Origin: Comamonas odontotermitis | Lineage (GTDB): Bacteria; Pseudomonadota; Gammaproteobacteria; Burkholderiales; Burkholderiaceae_C | Length of the DNA: 64,000 bases | NCBI RefSeq assembly: GCF_020080045.1 | Contig: NZ_CP083451.1 | Coordinates: 1,178,001 to 1,242,000 of the forward strand | Direction of reading: 5' to 3' | Notes under the pieces: model-generated | The model's input: only the letters and a program-made list of their open reading frames with translations | What the model was told of the DNA's origin: nothing | Database searches by the model: none | Shown: in pieces, positions 25,027-33,682 of the stretch | How the letters are laid out: the number at the start of each line of letters is the position of its first letter | Position numbering within the stretch: the first letter of the stretch is position 1 | Program-made: the position numbers and the translations under genes

Positions 25027-27771
25027 ATGTTGACCACGCTGAAAAACGGATTCGTGAACTTTCTGCGCTCGCGCCACTGGGCCGAGCATTTCCGCCGCAT
25101 CCCCATGCTCGATCAACTGGCCAAGGCGCCAGCCGATCTGCGTGTGCCTGCAGCTTTGGGCGACCGCCTGCGCGCAGCCGCACTGGCGGCTGAAGCAGAA
25201 TTGCTGCAAGGCATGAACAGTGCCACCGACGGCCTGGACGCGGCCCAGGTGGACGCTGCGCGCGCCGAGGCGGGCTGGAACACCATCGCACAGGACAAGC
25301 CCATGTCGGCGGGCGAACACCTGTGGCTGTGCTTTCGCACGCCGTTCAATATTCTGCTGACCTTGCTCGCCACCGTGTCCTGGGTGACGGACGATTTCAA
25401 GGGCACGGTCGTCATCAGCAGCATGGTCCTGCTCTCCACAGTGCTGCGCTTCTGGCAGGAGGGGCGCGCCAACAAGGCCGCAGCCTCGCTGCAGGCGATG
25501 GTGTCCAATACGGCGACGGTGCTGCGACGCAGGGTTCTGGGCGAGGATGAGCCCTCTGATGCACGCCCATCGGGCTTTCCCACCGCGCCCGCCGCGCTGG
25601 AGCTGCCGGTGCGCGAGCTGGTGCCGGGAGACATCATCAAGCTCTCTGCTGGCGATATGGTGCCCGCCGATTGCCGCCTGCTGCAGGCCAAGGATCTGTT
25701 TCTGGCCCAGTCGGCGATGACGGGCGAATCAATGCCGGTTGAGAAGTTCGCCCAGTTGCAGGGCGCAGACCAGAGCAATCCCGTGGATCTGGACAACATC
25801 GTCTTCATGGGCACGAATGTGGTTTCGGGCGCGGGCACGGCGGTGGTATTGGCCACGGGCAACAGCACCTATCTGGGGGCGCTGGCAGGGCGCGCCACAG
25901 CCATGGACCGGGCGCCGACTGCATTCCAGACCGGTGTCAACAAGGTCAGCTGGGTGCTGATCCGTTTCATGCTTGTCATGGTGCCGCTGGTGTTTGCCAT
26001 CAACGGTTTCACCAAGGGCGACTGGACCGAAGCGCTGCTGTTTGCGCTGTCGGTGGCGGTTGGCCTCACACCCGAGATGCTGCCGATGATCGTGACCGCC
26101 ACGCTCGCCAAGGGCGCGGTGTTCCTGTCGCGCAAGCAGGTCATCGTCAAACGGCTGGACGCCATCCAGAACTTCGGCGCCATGGATGTGCTGTGTACCG
26201 ACAAGACTGGTACGCTGACGCAAGACAAGATTTTTCTGGCACGGCATCTGGACGCCTGGGGCGATGAGTCGCACCACGTGCTGGACATGGCCTACCTCAA
26301 CAGCTACTACCAGACCGGCCTGAAGAACCTGCTGGACGTCGCCGTGCTGGAACACGCCGAACTGCAGGAGGTGGTGCGCAACTACGCCAAGGTGGACGAG
26401 ATTCCCTTCGACTTCGTGCGCCGGCGCATGTCGGTGGTGGTGAGTGATGGCAGCGGGCATCACCTTCTCATCACCAAGGGGGCGGTCGACGAAATTCTGC
26501 AGGTGTGCGCCTCGGTGCATGCGGCGGGCGCCGTGCTGCCGCTCGATGATGGCCTGCGCAGCCGCATTGTGGCGGTGACCGAGGAGCTGAACAACCAGGG
26601 CCTACGTGTGGTGGCCGTGGCCACGCGCGAGAGCGCCGCCAACCAGCAAAGCTACGGTGTGGCCGACGAGGCTGGCATGGCGCTGTGCGGCTTTGTTGCC
26701 TTCATCGATCCGCCCAAGGAGAGCACGGCTCCCGCCTTGCAGGCGCTGACGCAGCATGGTGTGCATATCAAGGTGCTGACGGGGGACAACGCTGCCGTCA
26801 CGGCCAAGGTCTGCAAGGAAGTAGGCATCACCGAGCAGGCGATGGTGCTGGGCGGCGATGTGGAGCGTATGGACGATGTGGAGCTGGCCCGGGCCGTGGA
26901 GACCCACAACATCTTTGCCAAGCTGAGCCCGGCGCACAAGGAGCGCATCGTGCGCATGCTCAAGGCCAATGGCCATGTGGTGGGGTTTCTGGGGGATGGC
27001 ATCAATGATGCTGCGGCACTGCGCGCGGCCGACATCGGCTTCTCGGTCGATACGGCCGTCGATGTGGCCAAGGAGGCGGCCGACATCATCCTTCTGGAAA
27101 AGAGCCTGATGGTGCTGGAGCAGGGCGTGCAAGAGGGAAGACGTACCTTTGCCAATATGCTCAAGTACATCAAGATGACGGCCAGCTCCAACTTCGGCAA
27201 TGTGTTCTCGGTACTGGTGGCGAGTGCCTTCATCCCGTTTCTGCCCATGCTGCCGCTGCAATTGCTGGTGCAGAACCTGGTGTACGACCTGTCGCAGACC
27301 GCCATTCCCTTCGACCATGTGGACGAAGAGTTGATTGCCCACCCGCAGCGCTGGAACCCTGCGGACATCGGCCGCTTCATGGTGTTCTTTGGCCCCATCA
27401 GTTCGGTGTTTGACATCCTGACCTTTGTGCTGATGTGGAAGGTGTTCGATGCCAACACGCCGGAGAAACAGACCCTGTTCCAGTCAGGCTGGTTTGTCGT
27501 GGGGCTGCTCACGCAGTCGCTGATCGTGCACATGATCCGCACGGCGCGCATTCCGTTCATCCAGAGCCGCGCGGCATGGCCAGTGATTCTGATGACGCTT
27601 GCCGTGATGACCATCGGCATCTTTCTGCCCATGGGGCCGCTGGCCTCGCATTTCAAGCTGGAGGCCTTGCCCGGCTCGTACTTCGTGTACCTGGTGCTGA
27701 TCGTGCTGGCCTACATGGGTCTCACGCAGGTCATGAAGAAATGGTATATCCGTCGCTTTGGCTGGCAATAG
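25027..27771 (+). CDS. mgtA: MgtA/MgtB-type Mg2+-importing P-type ATPase
   Basis: 914 aa, the usual length. P3B-type ATPase: phosphorylation motif DKTGTLTQD (about residue 395), A-domain SAMTGESMPVEK (about residue 236) and hinge FLGDGINDAAALR (about residue 658). Hydrophobic pairs lie at about residues 100-140 and 310-370, with six C-terminal helices from about 715. Imports Mg2+ into the cytoplasm when Mg2+ is scarce. ATG 25027 follows GAAGGAGG. The mgtC-like gene follows after 56 nt, so the two form an operon. Confidence 0.95.
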   Translation: MLTTLKNGFVNFLRSRHWAEHFRRIPMLDQLAKAPADLRVPAALGDRLRAAALAAEAELLQGMNSATDGLDAAQVDAARAEAGWNTIAQDKPMSAGEHLWLCFRTPFNILLTLLATVSWVTDDFKGTVVISSMVLLSTVLRFWQEGRANKAAASLQAMVSNTATVLRRRVLGEDEPSDARPSGFPTAPAALELPVRELVPGDIIKLSAGDMVPADCRLLQAKDLFLAQSAMTGESMPVEKFAQLQGADQSNPVDLDNIVFMGTNVVSGAGTAVVLATGNSTYLGALAGRATAMDRAPTAFQTGVNKVSWVLIRFMLVMVPLVFAINGFTKGDWTEALLFALSVAVGLTPEMLPMIVTATLAKGAVFLSRKQVIVKRLDAIQNFGAMDVLCTDKTGTLTQDKIFLARHLDAWGDESHHVLDMAYLNSYYQTGLKNLLDVAVLEHAELQEVVRNYAKVDEIPFDFVRRRMSVVVSDGSGHHLLITKGAVDEILQVCASVHAAGAVLPLDDGLRSRIVAVTEELNNQGLRVVAVATRESAANQQSYGVADEAGMALCGFVAFIDPPKESTAPALQALTQHGVHIKVLTGDNAAVTAKVCKEVGITEQAMVLGGDVERMDDVELARAVETHNIFAKLSPAHKERIVRMLKANGHVVGFLGDGINDAAALRAADIGFSVDTAVDVAKEAADIILLEKSLMVLEQGVQEGRRTFANMLKYIKMTASSNFGNVFSVLVASAFIPFLPMLPLQLLVQNLVYDLSQTAIPFDHVDEELIAHPQRWNPADIGRFMVFFGPISSVFDILTFVLMWKVFDANTPEKQTLFQSGWFVVGLLTQSLIVHMIRTARIPFIQSRAAWPVILMTLAVMTIGIFLPMGPLASHFKLEALPGSYFVYLVLIVLAYMGLTQVMKKWYIRRFGWQ

Positions 27772-27827
27772 ATGCCACCTGTTGCTTGTGGGTGAACAAT
27801 GGTGAAAGACAAGAGGGGATCACAACC

Positions 27828-28544
27828 GTGGAAGCTTTGAAGTTCATGCAGCTCGATTCGCTGCTCAATACCTTGCTCAGCCTGGTCACGGCCTTTGTGC
27901 TGGGCACCTTGATTGGGCTGGAGCGCCAGTACCGCCAGCGCACGGCGGGGCTGCGCACCAATGTGCTGGTAGCCGTGGGGGCGGCGATTTTTGTCGACAG
28001 TGCCAACACCATTGCCGGGGCCGACGGCGCTGTGCGGGTGATGGCCTATGTGGTGTCGGGTATCGGCTTTCTGGGCGCCGGCGTCATCATGCGTGAAGAG
28101 GGTAACGTGCGCGGGTTGAACACGGCCGCCACCTTGTGGGGGTCGGCAGCCGTGGGCGCTGCCGCCGGTGCCGATCTGATCGTGCAGGCCGTGATGGGCA
28201 CGGTCATGGTGCTGGCAGCCAATACCTTGCTGCGCCCGCTGGTCAATGCCATCAACCGCAAGCCGCTGGATGTGGTGTCCACCGAGGTGACGAACGCCGT
28301 CTTTGTGGTGGCCGAGCGGCTGCACCAGCGCCTGGCCCTGGCCATGCTGCAGGATGTGCTGGAGCGTGGCGGCTATCCGCCAGGTGACATCGACATCAAA
28401 CCTTTTGGTGACGAGGAAGTGGTGATCGAGGCGACGCTGGCGGCGCAGTCCGTTCATGGTGACGAGCTGGATGCCCTGGTGCAGCAACTGGCTGTCAAAC
28501 CGGGTGTACGCCAGGCCTTCTGGAGCCCCAGTACGAGGGACTGA
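27828..28544 (+). CDS. mgtC: MgtC/SapB-family inner-membrane protein
   Basis: 238 aa. Four to five N-terminal membrane segments with MgtC signatures (GTLIGLERQYRQRTAGLRTNVLV, GIGFLGAGVIMRE, NTAATLWGSAAVG) and a C-terminal cytoplasmic ACT-like domain of about 85 residues. In pathogens MgtC limits the F-ATPase and supports growth at low Mg2+; here it is paired with mgtA. GTG 27828 with AGAGGGG upstream is preferred over ATG 27846, which lacks an SD. Convergent with the response-regulator gene 50 nt away. Confidence 0.9.
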   Translation: MEALKFMQLDSLLNTLLSLVTAFVLGTLIGLERQYRQRTAGLRTNVLVAVGAAIFVDSANTIAGADGAVRVMAYVVSGIGFLGAGVIMREEGNVRGLNTAATLWGSAAVGAAAGADLIVQAVMGTVMVLAANTLLRPLVNAINRKPLDVVSTEVTNAVFVVAERLHQRLALAMLQDVLERGGYPPGDIDIKPFGDEEVVIEATLAAQSVHGDELDALVQQLAVKPGVRQAFWSPSTRD

Positions 28545-28594
28545 TACAGGGGCGATGGCAGCCTGTCAAAAAAGAGGCGATGAAGGTTTGCCGA

Positions 28595-29287
28595 TCAGGC
28601 CTCAAACGCAAAGCCCACACCGTACACGGAGCGGATGCACTCCGCATCCTCTCCCAACACTACCCGCAGCTTTTTGCGCAGGTTCTTTATGTGGCTGTCG
28701 ATGGCGCGGTCACTCACTTCCAGCGCGTCGGCATAGGCCAGATCCAGCAACTGGCTGCGCGGATAGATCTTGCCGGGGTGGCGATGCAGGATGGACAGCA
28801 GCGTGTACTCGCGCCGTGTGAGCCCCAGGTCCTGACCCCGCCAGCTGGCTTGGCAGGTGGCGTCATCCAGCCGCCAATCAGAAACGGCGGCGCCGCTTGC
28901 TATCGCTTCTCCGACCTGGTTGCGGCGCAGCACCACTTTGACGCGGGCAATCAACTCGCGCGGGGAAAACGGTTTGCAGATGTAGTCGTCGGCACCCATT
29001 TCCAGCCCAATGAGCCGATCCACCTCTTCCACCTTGGCGGTGAGGCAGATGACCGGGCACAGCTGGCGCGCGCGGCATTCACGCAGGATCGTGAGGCCGT
29101 CGGTGCCCGGCAGCATCAAATCGAGGATGGCAAGCGCCGGTGGGCGTGCAATGGCCGCCGCCAGGGCTTGCGAGCCATCGGCAAAGTGCTCGACCTCGTA
29201 GCCCGCATGGTGCAGGTAGTCGGTCACGATCGAGGCGATGTCGGCCTCGTCTTCGGCATACAGAATGCGGGGTTTGACACTGTTCAT
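28595..29287 (-). CDS. baeR: OmpR-family response regulator, BaeR-like
   Basis: 230 aa. Receiver domain with acidic pocket (AEDEAD), phospho-acceptor Asp in LAILDLMLPGTDGL (about residue 58) and Lys in ADDYICKPFSP. C-terminal winged helix with RREYTLLSILHRHPGKIYPRSQLL and DRAIDSHIKNLRKKL. QASWRGQ before the wing and the VYGVGF ending strongly resemble BaeR. The start overlaps the kinase stop by 4 nt. Probably controls an envelope-stress set including the first gene of its own operon; targets are inference. Confidence 0.9.
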   Translation of the reverse strand: MNSVKPRILYAEDEADIASIVTDYLHHAGYEVEHFADGSQALAAAIARPPALAILDLMLPGTDGLTILRECRARQLCPVICLTAKVEEVDRLIGLEMGADDYICKPFSPRELIARVKVVLRRNQVGEAIASGAAVSDWRLDDATCQASWRGQDLGLTRREYTLLSILHRHPGKIYPRSQLLDLAYADALEVSDRAIDSHIKNLRKKLRVVLGEDAECIRSVYGVGFAFEA

Positions 29288-30801
29288 GGGTTGGGGTCCG
29301 TCAAGGGCAGGATCACGGTCATGCGCAGGCCGCCCAGTGCAGATGCACTGGCACGCAATTGGCCACCATGGGCCTGCACAATGCTTTTGCAGATGGCCAG
29401 GCCCAGGCCTGAGCCACCGCTGGCGCGGCTGCGTGAGGCTTCCACGCGGTAAAACCGTTCAAAGATACGCGGCTGGTCTGCCGGGGCAACGCCCGGAGCA
29501 CTGTCGTCGATATGCAGTTCAATCCAGCGCTGCTGGCTGCTGGCAGCAGCAGCCTCATGCACGCTGGCGCTGATGGCCACCGTGCCCGGCGCATCGGTGT
29601 AGCGCAGATTATTCTCAAAAATATTGCCCAACACCTGGTGCAGCTGCGCTGCATTGCCGTGTATCCAGGCAATTGGCAGGCTCTGTGCCAGGGTGGCTGC
29701 TGGTGGCAAGGCAATCTGCGCCTGCACAAATCGCATCTGCACGGCATCCACCGCTTCGGCCACGAGGGCCCGCAGGTCCAGCGCCACGGCAGATGCCGCG
29801 CGCGGCGCGGTCAGTTGCAAGGCAGGCGCGTCTTGCGGGGCCTGCACTGCGAGCGTGGTGGGGATGGTCGCGCGCATGTCGGCCACCAGTTGGGTCAGGC
29901 GCATGATCTGCCGGTGCAGGCGCTCGCTGGTGTTTGCGTCAAACTGGCGGATACCGTCCTGAATGGCTTCGATCTCTGCACGCACAGCGGCCAGGGGCGT
30001 TCGCAACTCATGCGCCACCTGGGTCAGCCATTCGTTCTGCTGGGCCTGTGCCTCGTGCAACTGCGCGGCCATGTGGTTGAAGCGGCGTGCCAACTGGCCC
30101 AACTCATCACTGCCTTCGGCTGCAATGCGGTAGTCGAGCTGGCCCTGCGCAAAGGCTTGGGCGCCTTTGGACAGCGCTTCGATTGGCCGGATCCAGCGGC
30201 GGCTGAGCCACCAAGACAGGGCGCCCGCCACCACCAACCCCAGACCGGCCGCAATGGCCAGAAATACCAGATGTTCCTTGAGGAAGGCGCTGTCGATCTG
30301 GTTCTTCAGATCGGCGGGCGGCCCCAGGGTCAAAGTACCGATCAACTGGTGCTTGCTGTCAAACAGCGGGTTGGTCGCACTGGCGGCCTGCGGTGCTACC
30401 CCGGCAATCAGCTGGCCTTTGGCATCGAGCAGGCCCAGGCGCTCATGCAAGGGATGGCGCTCAATGGGCTTCAGATCGGGCGTGCGCAAAGGGCCTATCG
30501 TGGCGCCCCTGGGTTTGTTGTCGTCCGATGGGGGCGCTACCGGTATGGCGGCCTGGGCGCCAAATCGGGTCAGGGCGTTCCAGCGCTCGGCGCTCAGGCC
30601 CGACCAGCTTTGCTCCTTGGCATACTCCCGCCTGAGCTGGCTCTCCAGGTATTCCAGCCGCCCCAGCTCGATCTGCGCAACGTAAGGCGCCAGACCGCGC
30701 TGCAGGCTCCAGTACGAAAAGCCTGCAAAGCCCAGCAGCAGACCGAGCAGCAGCAGGACCATGGCAAGCAGGACACGGGTTTGGAGGCGGTTCAAATACA
30801 A
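29284..30801 (-). CDS. baeS: Sensor histidine kinase, BaeS-like
   Basis: 505 aa inner-membrane kinase. First membrane segment at residues ~10-32, a periplasmic sensor region of about 150 residues, second segment at ~183-203, then HAMP, a phospho-acceptor His in WLTQVAHELRTPLAAV (about residue 267), an N-box NIFENNLRYT and G-boxes GSGLGLAI. The start is a TTG with no clear SD; later starts would cut into the first membrane segment, so the true start is uncertain by a few codons. Coupled to the regulator by an ATGA overlap and preceded by an internal terminator-like hairpin. Confidence 0.88.
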   Translation of the reverse strand: MYLNRLQTRVLLAMVLLLLGLLLGFAGFSYWSLQRGLAPYVAQIELGRLEYLESQLRREYAKEQSWSGLSAERWNALTRFGAQAAIPVAPPSDDNKPRGATIGPLRTPDLKPIERHPLHERLGLLDAKGQLIAGVAPQAASATNPLFDSKHQLIGTLTLGPPADLKNQIDSAFLKEHLVFLAIAAGLGLVVAGALSWWLSRRWIRPIEALSKGAQAFAQGQLDYRIAAEGSDELGQLARRFNHMAAQLHEAQAQQNEWLTQVAHELRTPLAAVRAEIEAIQDGIRQFDANTSERLHRQIMRLTQLVADMRATIPTTLAVQAPQDAPALQLTAPRAASAVALDLRALVAEAVDAVQMRFVQAQIALPPAATLAQSLPIAWIHGNAAQLHQVLGNIFENNLRYTDAPGTVAISASVHEAAAASSQQRWIELHIDDSAPGVAPADQPRIFERFYRVEASRSRASGGSGLGLAICKSIVQAHGGQLRASASALGGLRMTVILPLTDPNP

Positions 30802-30820
30802 GCTGGAAAGTAGAGGGTAA

Positions 30821-30851
30821 AGGTAAAACGGGCAGACACAATGCCTGCCCG
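30821..30851 (-). terminator. Partial terminator/attenuator before the kinase gene
   Basis: CGGGCAG (30829-30835) pairs with CTGCCCG (30845-30851). On the minus strand it is followed by TTTTACCTTT. Placed between the small periplasmic protein gene and the kinase, it would let the first gene be made in excess. Confidence 0.55.
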
Positions 30852-30904
30852 GCTATTCTCTTACACAGTGCGTGGTGTGTGCAGGAGTGTCGCAGAGGAG
30901 GTCC

Positions 30905-31171
30905 TCACGGACCGATAGAGGCCGTGCGCATGGCAACCAACTGGTTGCCTGCTTTGCGGCAAAAGGCTTTGGCTGTTTTGCCATTGCCCATGGGCAAATC
31001 CACCTTGTCGCCTTCCTTCTTGCCCTTGCAAGCCTCAATGGCTTCCTTGGGCACGGCGGTTTTGGCGGCGGCAGGCGCCGCATGGGCGTTGCTGGACAGC
31101 GTACCCAGCAACAGGGCACCGGTCATGGCAGCGCCCGACAGCAGCAGGCAACTCATCTCGATGGCTTTCAT
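30905..31171 (-). CDS. Small secreted protein heading the two-component operon
   Basis: 88 aa. Signal peptide with cleavage near SNAHA (residue ~30). The mature ~58 residues contain two Cys, in EACKGKK and AFCRKAG, which could form a disulfide, plus a GDKVDLPMGNG segment. ATG 31171 follows AAAGGGA with 6-nt spacing. Family not recognised with certainty. It lies on the same strand just upstream of the BaeSR-like genes, a position suited to a periplasmic stress effector or kinase partner (compare Spy or CpxP in function, not sequence). The 276 bp upstream shows no other gene. Confidence 0.7.
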   Translation of the reverse strand: MKAIEMSCLLLSGAAMTGALLLGTLSSNAHAAPAAAKTAVPKEAIEACKGKKEGDKVDLPMGNGKTAKAFCRKAGNQLVAMRTASIGP

Positions 31172-31447
31172 GCACATTCCCTTTCATCAAAAAGATGGCT
31201 CTGCGGGAAAACAAAACAATCTGCAAGAGCAGAAAAACTGGAGTGTGTTTTGCACCTGGCTGCAGAGCCAATGGATGTACTTTAGAAGCCAAATGAGGAG
31301 GAAATTGGAGAGGGTCTGAGGAGCTTGTGACAAAGCGCAATCGTGTGCCAGGCCCTTTATTGGCGCGCCTTGCAGGCTGATGGGGCCATGCCCAGGCACA
31401 CGCAGCTGCGCAAAGTTATGCAAAGGGCTGGCAAAAAATGCTGCGCA

Positions 31448-32005
31448 TCAGGCAGGGTATACAAGCGACGAGGGCGTCTCGTCATCACCATCAGCGCCCG
31501 GCTTGCGTGCGGCAATGCGCTGAACCACGCGATCCGGGGCGGTGAGGCGCCCCTGTTCAAAAGCCACGATATGCCAGCCCGCACACACTTGCAGCAGTTC
31601 ACCAGGCTGAAGCAGGAAGTCGGCCCGCGAAGGCTTGCCAAAGGCTTCGTTGCCTGCGGCAAAGGTCTCGTACAGCAGCAGGCCGCCAGCGGCCACACTG
31701 TCCAGAATGTGCGGCCACAGCGGCCGCCACAGGTAGTTCGTCACCACCACGGCGTCAAACTGCTGATGGGGCAGCGGCCAGGGGGCGTTTTCGATATCGG
31801 CAACGATCCATTCGCCTTGGGTGTCACCGCGCAACCCATCAATGGCTGCAGCGTCGCGGTCCAGGCCAGTCACCTGCAGGCCCAGTGACTGCATATGGCG
31901 CGCATGGCGGCCAGTGCCGCAGGCCACATCAAGCGCCGTTCCGTTCCGCAGAACCAGTGGTGCAAAGCGGGTAATCCAGGCGGAAGGAAGGCTGCCAGAG
32001 TGCAT
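31448..32005 (-). CDS. Class I SAM-dependent methyltransferase
   Basis: 185 aa. Rossmann-type methyltransferase: motif I ALDVACGTGRHARHM (about residue 25), acidic residue of motif II GLDRDAAAI, motif IV FDAVVVTNYLW (about residue 85). TehB/UbiE-like in outline, but the substrate cannot be told. The start lies at the edge of an R1 repeat. Downstream member of a leftward cluster with the small membrane protein and the MFS transporter. Confidence 0.82.
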   Translation of the reverse strand: MHSGSLPSAWITRFAPLVLRNGTALDVACGTGRHARHMQSLGLQVTGLDRDAAAIDGLRGDTQGEWIVADIENAPWPLPHQQFDAVVVTNYLWRPLWPHILDSVAAGGLLLYETFAAGNEAFGKPSRADFLLQPGELLQVCAGWHIVAFEQGRLTAPDRVVQRIAARKPGADGDDETPSSLVYPA

Positions 32006-32006
32006 T

Positions 32007-32062
32007 TGCTATTAAAAATGGAGCTTGTTGCGCATAGTGGGCGGGCGCACAATGCCGTTTTT
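32007..32062 (+). repeat. R1 intergenic repeat
   Basis: TTGCTATTAAAAATGGAGC, then GCGCATAGTGGGCGGGCGC, then CCGTTTTT. Sits directly upstream of the methyltransferase start. Confidence 0.5.
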
Positions 32063-32069
32063 CAAGCTA

Positions 32070-32231
32070 CTAGAAGCAGGCCCACACATGGTCGGCCATT
32101 CGCACCATGAATTCGGGCTGCGTGTACAGCATGAATACGGCAGCCAGCACCACCGCAGCCAGCGCCCAGCCGCCTGCTCGCAGCCACAGGCGGCGGCGTG
32201 GTGCGAGCGAGGTGGCGGATGGGGTGGTCAT
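32070..32231 (-). CDS. Very small membrane protein
   Basis: 53 aa. Basic N-terminus (LAPRRRLWLRAGG), one hydrophobic segment (about residues 17-35), and a C-terminus ending MADHVWACF. It appears to belong to a small conserved Comamonadaceae protein type, though I cannot verify this. It lies between the MFS gene and the methyltransferase gene on the same strand. Function unknown. Confidence 0.5.
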   Translation of the reverse strand: MTTPSATSLAPRRRLWLRAGGWALAAVVLAAVFMLYTQPEFMVRMADHVWACF

Positions 32232-32257
32232 GGTGCCGAGTGTACGCCCAGCGGCAT

Positions 32258-33484
32258 TTACGCAATGGCTGTGCTGCGTTTTACGGGGCTTTCCTTGACG
32301 GGCAGATTCACGAGGCCCGCGAAGATGCCCAGCGCAATGGCCACGTACCACACTGCGTCATAGCTGCCCGTGTGGTCGTACAGGTAACCACCGAGCCAGA
32401 TGCCCAGGAAGCTGCCGATCTGGTGGCTGAAGAACACAAATCCCGACAGCATGGACAGGTGCTGCACGCCAAACACCTGGGCGATCACGCCATTGGTGAG
32501 CGGCACCGTCGACAGCCACAAAAAGCCCATCACCGCCGCAAACGCATACACCGACCAGGGCGACAGCGGCACCAGCAGAAAGATGATGATGGCCACGGCG
32601 CGGATGAAGTAGATGCCTGAGAGCAGGTAGCGCTTGGCCATGCGTTGGCCCAGCGATCCTGCGAGGTAGGTGCCAAAGATGTTGAAAAGCCCGATCAACG
32701 CCAGAGAATAGCTGGCCACGTGCGCGGGCAGGCCAAAATCCTTCAGGTAGCTGGGCATGTGCACGCCGATGAACATGACCTGGAAGCCGCAGACGAAATA
32801 GCCTGCAGTCAGCAGCAGAAAGCTCGGGTTCTTGAAGGCCTCAGCCACCGCCTGTGCAATGGTTTGCTGGTGGCCTGCGGCTGAAGCCTTCTTGATGGCA
32901 TGGAAATTGGGCTCGCGCAGGGCAAAGGCCAGCGGCACGATGATCAGTACCAGCAGCGCGCACACCACCAGCGCGTTGTGCCAGCCCAGGCTGGCGATCA
33001 ACTGGCCTTCGACCGGCACCATGAAAAACTGGCCAAACGAGCCTGCGGCAGCAGCAACGCCCATGGACCAGGAGCGCCTCTCTGGCGGTATCTGCCGGCC
33101 GATCACGCCGTAGATCACCGCGTACGTGGTGCCAGTCTGCGCCATGCCGATCAACAGGCCTGCCGTCAGCGCAAACAGCACGGTATTGGGAGCCCAGGCC
33201 ATGCCTGCCAGGCCCAGCGCATACAGCAGGGCCCCGGCCACCAGCACCTTGGTGGCGCCAAAACGGTCTGCCAGCATGCCGGTGAAGATGCCGATCAAGC
33301 CCCAGCTGAGGTTCTGCACGGCCAGCGCAAAGGCGAAGGACTCGCGTGTCCAGCCCATCTCCTGCGTGATGGGTTGCAGCCACAGGCCAAAACCGTGACG
33401 AATGCCCATCGACAAGGTGACCACGGCTCCGCCGCACAGCAGGACGCGGGCGATGGACAAATGTTGTGCGTTGTTGTGTTGCAT
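32258..33484 (-). CDS. Major facilitator superfamily transporter
   Basis: 408 aa with about 12 hydrophobic segments. The MFS loop 2-3 motif appears as GMLADRFGATKV (about residue 68). Begins MQHNNAQHLSIARV, then GIRHGFGLWLQPITQEMGW, as in monocarboxylate/CynX-like MFS members. ATG 33484 is chosen because the first membrane segment starts soon after; a longer frame to 33625 adds a non-hydrophobic stretch. Substrate unknown. Confidence 0.85.
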   Translation of the reverse strand: MQHNNAQHLSIARVLLCGGAVVTLSMGIRHGFGLWLQPITQEMGWTRESFAFALAVQNLSWGLIGIFTGMLADRFGATKVLVAGALLYALGLAGMAWAPNTVLFALTAGLLIGMAQTGTTYAVIYGVIGRQIPPERRSWSMGVAAAAGSFGQFFMVPVEGQLIASLGWHNALVVCALLVLIIVPLAFALREPNFHAIKKASAAGHQQTIAQAVAEAFKNPSFLLLTAGYFVCGFQVMFIGVHMPSYLKDFGLPAHVASYSLALIGLFNIFGTYLAGSLGQRMAKRYLLSGIYFIRAVAIIIFLLVPLSPWSVYAFAAVMGFLWLSTVPLTNGVIAQVFGVQHLSMLSGFVFFSHQIGSFLGIWLGGYLYDHTGSYDAVWYVAIALGIFAGLVNLPVKESPVKRSTAIA

Positions 33485-33682
33485 ATGCTTAGGCTGTCTC
33501 GTAATAACAGAATTGTTACTGCAACGCAGCAAACCAGCTGTCACCCGTATATTGACCGGCCATGTTTCAGGCCCATTTGGGAGTCCAGGAAGGTTTTTGC
33601 ACGCTCTGGAGCCAATCGTTAACAACTTCTACCTGTTTATTCATACAGCTATCTACAATGGCAGCCGCTAGAATGGAAAGTT

